Shown: piece by piece, positions 7,551 through 12,060 of the stretch
How the letters are laid out: each line of letters opens with the position of its first letter
Position numbering within the stretch: the stretch's first letter is position 1
DNA from: Chloroflexota bacterium
GTDB taxonomy: Bacteria; Chloroflexota; Anaerolineae; J036; Brachytrichaceae
Assembly: GCA_021813225.1 (NCBI GenBank)
Contig: JAKALH010000041.1
Location: forward strand, 1-12,060
Direction of reading: 5' to 3'
Length of the DNA: 12,060 nucleotides
Program-made: the position numbers and the translations under genes
The notes under the pieces: model-generated
What the model saw: the letters and a program-made list of their open reading frames with translations, nothing else
The model's database searches: none
Told to the model about the DNA's origin: nothing

Positions 7551-7572
7551 CTCCGATCATCCGGAAGTCGGA
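7551..7572 (-). promoter_or_regulatory. Hairpin overlapping the activase Shine-Dalgarno site
   Basis: On the minus strand TCCGA (7572-7568) pairs with TCGGA (7556-7552) around an 11-base loop that contains TCCGGA. The 3' arm includes three of the four bases of the GGAG ribosome binding site (7554-7551). If formed in the mRNA it would limit translation of the activase. Five base pairs alone are modest evidence. Confidence 0.35.
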
Positions 7573-7596
7573 TTGCGTCTGCCCAGATTATCTTCG

Positions 7597-7644
7597 GCAT
7601 GTAAGCGTTCCTGCGCTATCGGGTACTTTACGGCGCCGACATGC
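7597..7644 (-). promoter_or_regulatory. Structured leader element upstream of the activase-GRE genes
   Basis: On the minus strand GCATGT (7644-7639) can pair with ACATGC (7602-7597). The 36 bases inside hold the self-complementary CGGCGCCG and an AGCG/CGCT hairpin with a six-base loop. Together with the downstream hairpin over the Shine-Dalgarno site this suggests a folded 5' leader of the kind found in cis-acting RNA regulators. I do not recognise a known riboswitch class. Confidence 0.3.
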
Positions 7645-7671
7645 GCTACCGCCTGAGCTAAAGCCCGATTC

Positions 7672-7699
7672 ATTTTAGTAACCTGGCTGTGAACCACAA
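7672..7699 (-). promoter_or_regulatory. Candidate promoter for the activase-GRE operon
   Basis: On the minus strand TTGTGG (7699-7694) and TAAAAT (7677-7672) are separated by 16 bases. The -10 hexamer matches 5 of 6 consensus positions and the -35 only weakly. Transcription from here would give a leader of about 125 bases. A TATAAT at 7773-7768 is an alternative -10 but lacks a recognisable -35. Confidence 0.3.
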
Positions 7700-7705
7700 G
7701 TTACA

Positions 7706-7728
7706 CTTGGCACGTACCAAGGCGGTAC
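7706..7728. promoter_or_regulatory. Overlapping inverted repeats, operator candidate for the GRE operon
   Basis: CTTGGCACGTACCAAG (7706-7721) is a 16-bp palindrome broken only at 7711/7716, with a central CG as in many LacI-family operators. It overlaps a second repeat, GTACC (7714-7718) with GGTAC (7724-7728), whose plus-strand arm is followed by TTTT. The first palindrome is centred about 16 bp upstream of the candidate -35 box, a spacing that would suit an activator. No matching regulator is in the window. Confidence 0.4.
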
Positions 7729-7803
7729 TTTTGTCATCACAAATTATGGGTTGACGATACGACCGCCATTATATTACCGGCTGCAACTTGAAGTGCTGAG
7801 GCT

Positions 7804-8619
7804 TTAGAAATCATATGTGACCGACCAGTTTTCCCGCTGGCCTGGCGCGACATTCGCCTGAAAATATGGCTCAAACGAGAAGGTGTTCTTATTCCCCCAG
7901 ATGGGGAAGTAGGCGGGTGAATAATCGAAAGTCGCGCTGATAAGCCCCAGTTTTGGATGCTTCTGCAGCACACTCAGGTTCTGTCCTTTGTCAAAATCAA
8001 GTTCGTGGAAGAAGCCACTGCCCCACGGCAGGTTGCGCTGAACGATAAAACCATTCGGTGACAACTCATAGCCGGGATTCTCCGGCATCCGCAGGCCGAT
8101 GTTCAGTTTGCAGCATTCGCCAGTGATGTAGTGCGGGAAGAACGGGTGCGGGAACCAGGAGACCGGAATATCATCGCGCCCTGTGCTGTGTATTGTGGTT
8201 TGAGAAATGATAGATCGGTTTATGAGATGCAAGGTACGTGTCAGTTCAAACGACCACCCCAGGAAAGACTGCTGTGTGACAAAATGCAGCTTGCCGCGTT
8301 CTTCCGTCACTGCCCATTCACAAAATCTGGTGACCTGGCGGTCAGCCCGGCGTATCGTGCCGATGCCAATACCAAGCTCCTCAGGATTATCGGCATTGTG
8401 CGGGTCGACGAGGTGAGTGCGGAATGAATCCGGGATACCCTGTCCGTCGAACCAGTTGAACGCGTGGGGGTAGGTCGGCCCGGACAACAGGTCGCCGATG
8501 CGCTGGTCGGTAACCTGGTAGATATAGCCTGCGGTGCAATAACGCGCACCGAAGCGCGCCTGATCGTTGAGGGGATCGAGAACAGCAACCGAAAGCGAGG
8601 CATTGCTCAATGAAAGCAT
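7804..8619 (-). CDS. Aldose 1-epimerase-like (galactose mutarotase fold) protein
   Basis: The 271 residues are predicted to be almost all beta-strand with frequent aromatic residues, as in galactose mutarotase-like sugar-binding proteins. WFPHPFF (155-161) recalls the segment carrying the catalytic His of GalM-type epimerases. FSFEPYF (247-253), near the C-terminus, recalls the segment with the catalytic Glu. If these are equivalent, His158 and Glu250 would interconvert alpha and beta anomers. It is shorter than typical GalM (about 340 residues) and probably belongs to an uncharacterised subgroup. No signal peptide is visible, so it should be cytoplasmic. Its start is 9 bp after the SDR stop with only a weak AGAGAAAG site, which suggests translational coupling. 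It is the last gene of the uronate operon before the 262-bp leader of the GRE genes. The substrate is unknown; a uronate or ketouronate is the contextual guess. Confidence 0.65.
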   Translation of the reverse strand: MLSLSNASLSVAVLDPLNDQARFGARYCTAGYIYQVTDQRIGDLLSGPTYPHAFNWFDGQGIPDSFRTHLVDPHNADNPEELGIGIGTIRRADRQVTRFCEWAVTEERGKLHFVTQQSFLGWSFELTRTLHLINRSIISQTTIHSTGRDDIPVSWFPHPFFPHYITGECCKLNIGLRMPENPGYELSPNGFIVQRNLPWGSGFFHELDFDKGQNLSVLQKHPKLGLISATFDYSPAYFPIWGNKNTFSFEPYFQANVAPGQRENWSVTYDF

Positions 8620-8628
8620 GATCTTTCT

Positions 8629-9444
8629 CTAGACGCCGCCGAAGGCGCTGAAACCGCCATCTACGGGTACGACGATGCCTGTAACAAAACGCGAAGCATC
8701 CGATGTTAACCACACCAGCGTACCGATCAAGTCTTCCGCGTCGCCAAACCGGCTCATCGGTGTGTGATCGATGATAGCCCGTCCGCGCGGCGTTAACTCA
8801 CCGGTTGCGGCATCGACCAGCATGGCGCGATTCTGCTCAGCCAGGAAAAACCCCGGAGCCATCGCGTTCACCCGTATCGATGGCGAGTACTCCTGCGCCA
8901 TATAGACGGCCAGCCAGCGGGTGAAGTTGTCGATTGCCGCCTTCGCCGCCGCATAGCTGACGACGCGCGTGAGCGGTCTGCTGGCAGCCATTGACGAGAT
9001 GTTGACGATGACGCCGGACTTCTGCTGCGCCATCGTTCGCCCGAACACCTGCGATGGAATGATGGAACCTGTCAGGTTCAGGTCGAACACGGACCGCATG
9101 ACTTCCGGCGATAGATCGAAGAAACACTGTTTGGGGTTCGTTGTCGCTTCTGGACGATTGCCGCCTGCGGCATTCACCAGAATGTCCAGTTGACCCCATT
9201 TCATCAATATGGCTTCCGCAGCGCGCTCGACTTCATCGGGGTGGGTGACATCGGCGCTCAGGCCCATCGCACGGGTTGCATCAGTGGAAATCGTCCGAGC
9301 GGCCCGGCGGGCTTTATCGATGTCACGTCCGATGATGCACACGCGCGCGCCGGCGTCAGACAAGCCCTTCGCCATTGCTGTTCCCAGCGTTCCACTCCCG
9401 CCGGTAATGACGGCGACCTTATTGCTCAAATCGAATTCCGACAT
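8629..9444 (-). CDS. SDR oxidoreductase, probable fructuronate reductase / mannonate dehydrogenase
   Basis: A classical short-chain dehydrogenase of 271 residues. The Rossmann motif is TGGSGTLG (14-21), the NAG-type motif NAAGG is at 91-95, and the catalytic residues are Ser151, Tyr164 and Lys168 (YAAAK). Arg40 after the second strand (IIGRD) is compatible with NADP but not decisive. The C-terminal stretch APGFFLAEQNR (196-206), then TPRGRAIIDHTPMSRFG and a final VDGGFSAFGG, is typical of SDR-type D-mannonate oxidoreductases. These replace the unrelated long-chain UxuB in many non-enterobacteria and reduce D-fructuronate to D-mannonate. GAGG stands six to seven bases before the ATG. It lies 27 bp behind uxaE, which supplies fructuronate. 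The alternative is a gluconate- or deoxygluconate-type SDR acting on a different sugar acid. Confidence 0.82.
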   Translation of the reverse strand: MSEFDLSNKVAVITGGSGTLGTAMAKGLSDAGARVCIIGRDIDKARRAARTISTDATRAMGLSADVTHPDEVERAAEAILMKWGQLDILVNAAGGNRPEATTNPKQCFFDLSPEVMRSVFDLNLTGSIIPSQVFGRTMAQQKSGVIVNISSMAASRPLTRVVSYAAAKAAIDNFTRWLAVYMAQEYSPSIRVNAMAPGFFLAEQNRAMLVDAATGELTPRGRAIIDHTPMSRFGDAEDLIGTLVWLTSDASRFVTGIVVPVDGGFSAFGGV

Positions 9445-9471
9445 GATGTTCCTCTCGGCATTCCGGGTGGC

Positions 9472-10956
9472 TCAGTTACAGAAACTCGCCAGGTGGCGCT
9501 CGAAATGTCGCTGGATATCTGCATAATGCGACTCCTCATTTTCGACCAGCGTCCGCCGGATGTCCCCGTCGTAGGCCGCGAGAATCGTGCCGAAGCAGAC
9601 GTGCAGCATCTGGCGGGCATCGAACTGGTCGAGAATGACCTGGGGGTCGCTGACACCGCTCAAATGCTGGTCAGGCGCCTGGGCTGGATCTGCCGATACA
9701 TGGTATGAGGCACGGTCTTCGGCATAGTGCTCGTGCGCGAGCAGATAAATCGATCTGAACAGCGCTGCATCGTATCTGGCGACAGTGCGCAGTGCTTCGA
9801 GATAGCTTGTACCCGCCGTTTTCAGATGGACATATTCGCCGGCCAGCCGGGTCACAATAGGATAGATGCTGAACTTGTCCGAACCGGAATGGATGCTGAG
9901 CTTGTAAGGCCCCCATTGCCGCGCGACCTCGACATGTCCTGCGCAATCCGCCTCGAATGCAGCCAGGTCGCCGATATAGTCGACGCCTTTCTCGAAGCGC
10001 CCGACAAAGCGCGGCGCCAGACTCACCCAGTCAACGCCCAGTCGCCTCAACTCACCTGCGACGATGTAGTGCTCGGCATGCGTCGTGGGCTGTTCAGTTT
10101 CATCGACGGATACTTCAACCTCAAAAGGAACGCCATTCATGGCAGCCGCCAGGTGCCGATACATCCTGGTGACGTGCGACACCGCGCGGCCATATTTCAC
10201 AAACGCACGCTCGATAACCGTATCATCAAAACGATTGCGGTACTGTCTGCGGGCATCGCCGGGAGAGGACTCAAGATCATGCCATGGCAACTGATTGTAT
10301 TTGTCCGCATCATACATGTTGTCTACGTACACGCCGGGATCGAAGGTGTAGAAGGTGTAACCGGCAGCGACGCAGGCGTCGATATCGGCAGTCGTCTTCA
10401 AGTGGTCTGCGTCAGCGCCGAAGCCTCTACGCCAGCCTTCCTGGAAGACGCCCCAGGCGGCGTCATCAACGACATTCTGTGGCGTTCGCGATGTGCGCAT
10501 CATTTCGCGGATGGACTGCTGCGCAAATATCGGCGCGATATCGCGCGTGCATTGCTGCACAGCGTGGATGTGGCCGGGCGTCGCCAGCCCCAGCCGGTCG
10601 CCGCAGCCGACGGAAGTGCGCAGGCCAAGCGTTACCGGGGCCAGCCAGGGCAGCTTGCTGCGCAGGTAGGCGGCTGTGGCTGCGTCCTGCCGGTAGATAG
10701 ATAATGTCAGACTTTGCCCGTCGACAGTAACGAACTGCCTGCTTTCCGCATCCGGTGACTGTACCTGTGGTCTCCGACTCAATACGACAAGGTTCTTGGT
10801 GAGCTTCTGCCGCGTCAGAAAATACAGGCTTCCGTCCTCAGCCGTAATAGAGTGGGGGTACACGTATGCTTCGGCCAGCGCGCCGAACTGCGGCGCCAGT
10901 ACGTCAGCCTGAATGTTGCCTTGTTGCTGCGAATCCAGTATCGCAACGATGCTCAT
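9472..10956 (-). CDS. uxaE: Tagaturonate/fructuronate epimerase
   Basis: It interconverts D-tagaturonate and D-fructuronate, joining galacturonate breakdown to the mannonate branch. UxaE was characterised in Thermotoga maritima. The 494-residue length fits the family. Recognisable conserved blocks are SVGCGDRLGLATPGHI (115-130), FDPGVYVDN (205-213), EVSVDETEQPTTHAEHY (281-297), KLSIHSGSDKFSIYP (352-366) and HLKTAGTSYLEALR (377-390). The acidic and histidine-rich blocks are likely to hold the metal and catalytic residues, but I cannot assign them individually. AGGACGG (10971-10965) precedes the ATG by eight bases. An upstream ATG at 10963 is out of frame. It sits 33 bp after the phosphatase gene and 27 bp before the SDR, so all three are co-transcribed. 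Its presence implies galacturonate as an input sugar, with UxaC encoded outside the window. Confidence 0.9.
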   Translation of the reverse strand: MSIVAILDSQQQGNIQADVLAPQFGALAEAYVYPHSITAEDGSLYFLTRQKLTKNLVVLSRRPQVQSPDAESRQFVTVDGQSLTLSIYRQDAATAAYLRSKLPWLAPVTLGLRTSVGCGDRLGLATPGHIHAVQQCTRDIAPIFAQQSIREMMRTSRTPQNVVDDAAWGVFQEGWRRGFGADADHLKTTADIDACVAAGYTFYTFDPGVYVDNMYDADKYNQLPWHDLESSPGDARRQYRNRFDDTVIERAFVKYGRAVSHVTRMYRHLAAAMNGVPFEVEVSVDETEQPTTHAEHYIVAGELRRLGVDWVSLAPRFVGRFEKGVDYIGDLAAFEADCAGHVEVARQWGPYKLSIHSGSDKFSIYPIVTRLAGEYVHLKTAGTSYLEALRTVARYDAALFRSIYLLAHEHYAEDRASYHVSADPAQAPDQHLSGVSDPQVILDQFDARQMLHVCFGTILAAYDGDIRRTLVENEESHYADIQRHFERHLASFCN

Positions 10957-10989
10957 GGGTCATACCGTCCTGAATAAGTAAGCTCTAGT

Positions 10990-12060
10990 TTAGGTCAGAT
11001 TGGATTGAATGACGCCGCGGCGGCCGTTAGTGCGCCACGCGGGATCCAGCGCATACAGCGCTTCGGCTTGACCCGGTGCCAGCCCGACGATTAGTTCCGC
11101 CTTGAGGGTTCGCAATGATGCGAATGGGGCAGGGAAGTATGAGGTGACAGTTTGAAATGGCGTCGTTGCGGGCCAGTGGGCGTCGCCCAGCAGGCGTCGG
11201 TAGTTCGCATCGCCTTTCAGCAGCACGAAATCCGCAGACTGCAACGTGCTTATCAGGTCGTGCGGCATCTGAAAGTAATGCAGGCAGGTGGTGTAAAACC
11301 AGTGGTCCTCGAGAGCCAGTTGACCATTGGAGACATATTCTCGCAGGCGCACGCCGAGTTCGTGCAATGGAGCAGCGCGCTGCTCCAGGACGTTGATACT
11401 ATCCAGAACATCCTTTGGCATACTGTCTGAAACGAAGAATGGTTGCGGCTTCAAATGCAGGCGAATGCAGTTGACCGCTTCCCTCTGGAGCAGAAAATCG
11501 ACGAGTGCCAGATCCATCAACAATTCGGTGCCGGCATTATCGGTAATAATCACCATGTCTTTGCGCCGGGAAGACTGGAGATATTCCCAGATGACAGCAG
11601 TATCATCCACCAGCAGGTTGGCTCGTTCATCGTGAACATGCCTCGCAGGCCCAAGTGCGCTGGCGACGTTGTAACTCAGATCGGTGCGATTCCCCCACAG
11701 GCTGGCGTGCAGCAGCATCTCAAAGCGACTCTCGTCGTCAACCGGCAGATGGCTCAGCACCTTTGCCAGTGCCGCTGGCGCGGCCTGAGGAGCCAGTTCA
11801 CTCTGCTTTTGCGGTGTATAGGGATCAACGTGAAACATTGCACCAGGCACAAAGTAGCTGGTCGCTTCCAGAACTCGCCGGTAGAAGTAAGCTTCTGCCC
11901 AGTACCAGGGAACTTCCAGCCAGGAGTGTCCCAGCCACGGTTGCACTGCCGTCTGCCAGAACCCTGCATCTTCGACATTGACCTGCCCTGGCGCCGTTAT
12001 GTAACCTGTAGTTATCTCATCACGTAGTGACCGCATTGCTTCAAGAACAACGGCAGGGAA
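10990..12060 (-). CDS. ARMT1/DUF89-family metal-dependent phosphatase (5' end outside window)
   Basis: A member of the DUF89 family, metal-dependent phosphatases proposed to remove harmful sugar phosphates or related damaged metabolites; human ARMT1 is the best-known relative. Counting from the ATG at 12036-12034, conserved landmarks are ASLWGNRTDLS (111-121), the metal-binding TDNAGTE (165-171), LEDHWFYTT (242-250) and LLKGDANYRRLLGD (272-285). Asp166, Asn167 and Asp276 are the likely metal and phosphate ligands. The frame stays open upstream of that ATG to the window edge, adding FPAVVLEA, and no ribosome binding site precedes the ATG. The true start is therefore beyond 12060 and some N-terminal residues are missing here. 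It is followed 33 bp later by uxaE, so it is the earliest visible gene of the uronate operon. The substrate is unknown. Confidence 0.85.
   Translation of the reverse strand, partial: FPAVVLEAMRSLRDEITTGYITAPGQVNVEDAGFWQTAVQPWLGHSWLEVPWYWAEAYFYRRVLEATSYFVPGAMFHVDPYTPQKQSELAPQAAPAALAKVLSHLPVDDESRFEMLLHASLWGNRTDLSYNVASALGPARHVHDERANLLVDDTAVIWEYLQSSRRKDMVIITDNAGTELLMDLALVDFLLQREAVNCIRLHLKPQPFFVSDSMPKDVLDSINVLEQRAAPLHELGVRLREYVSNGQLALEDHWFYTTCLHYFQMPHDLISTLQSADFVLLKGDANYRRLLGDAHWPATTPFQTVTSYFPAPFASLRTLKAELIVGLAPGQAEALYALDPAWRTNGRRGVIQSNLT

Noticed and set aside
7643..7666. Minus-strand stretch GGGCTTTAGCTCAGGCGG... resembling the 5' half of a tRNA (acceptor and D-arm).
   Set aside because: The D-stem has a mismatch, no anticodon arm fits, and there is no TTCGA-type T-loop or matching 3' acceptor strand downstream.
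7768..7773. Perfect TATAAT on the minus strand after the mutarotase-like gene.
   Set aside because: No acceptable -35 hexamer at 16-18 bp, and it would give a leader of over 200 bases. Kept only as an alternative to the 7672-7699 promoter.
9866..9905. Direct repeat ATGCTGAxCTTGT twice, 27 bp apart, within uxaE.
   Set aside because: It encodes the two similar peptides KLSI and KFSI of a conserved UxaE block, so protein sequence explains it.
9727..10704. Long open frame on the plus strand opposite uxaE.
   Set aside because: The minus frame is a clear UxaE with family motifs. The plus frame has no recognisable domain and no convincing ribosome binding site, so it is an antisense shadow.
1..12060. 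CRISPR arrays, insertion sequences, integrase genes, attachment-site repeats, rRNA.
   Set aside because: No spaced direct repeats, transposase-like frames or terminal inverted repeats were seen; coding density and gene content look like ordinary chromosomal operons.

Overview
The window is a carbohydrate-catabolism region of a bacterium able to live without oxygen. It carries a complete glycyl radical enzyme (GRE) with its radical-SAM activase, and such enzymes are destroyed by O2. Genes are tightly packed, have AGGAG-type ribosome binding sites and show no phage or transposon content. The mix of a GH127 family glycosidase, a UxaE-type tagaturonate epimerase, an ARMT1-like phosphatase and a 14-helix DHA2 transporter would fit an Anaerolineae-like Chloroflexota. 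That placement is a guess from gene content and is not proven here.

Left part, plus strand (1-3997): the last codons of a possible upstream gene, then a 238-bp intergenic stretch with three inverted repeats (90-117, 165-178, 188-205). Next come a cytoplasmic GH127 glycosidase (301-2196) and an EmrB/QacA-type DHA2 transporter (2285-3997), separated by 88 bp that contain another inverted repeat.

Right part, minus strand (12060 down to 4003): an ARMT1/DUF89 phosphatase running off the window edge, tagaturonate epimerase UxaE, an SDR resembling fructuronate/mannonate oxidoreductases, and a short aldose-1-epimerase-like protein. These four are spaced by 9-33 bp and form one operon. After a 262-bp leader with palindromes and a possible Shine-Dalgarno-blocking hairpin come the GRE activase, the GRE itself and a small uncertain ORF that meets the transporter gene end to end, with 5 bp between stop codons.

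How they fit together: UxaE converts tagaturonate to fructuronate and the SDR would reduce fructuronate to mannonate, which is the galacturonate (pectin) branch of uronate catabolism. GH127 enzymes remove beta-L-arabinofuranose or related sugars, also found in pectic and plant glycans. The mutarotase-like protein and the damage-control-type phosphatase are plausible helpers. The GRE is the unexplained part. It keeps the glycyl-radical loop and the active-site cysteine, but in the Cys-x-Glu position used by the known GRE dehydratases it has Trp (Gly-Cys-His-Trp). Its reaction cannot be assigned from known families, and its neighbours suggest a sugar or sugar-acid substrate. Isomerase UxaC, mannonate dehydratase, KDG kinase and aldolase are absent from the window.
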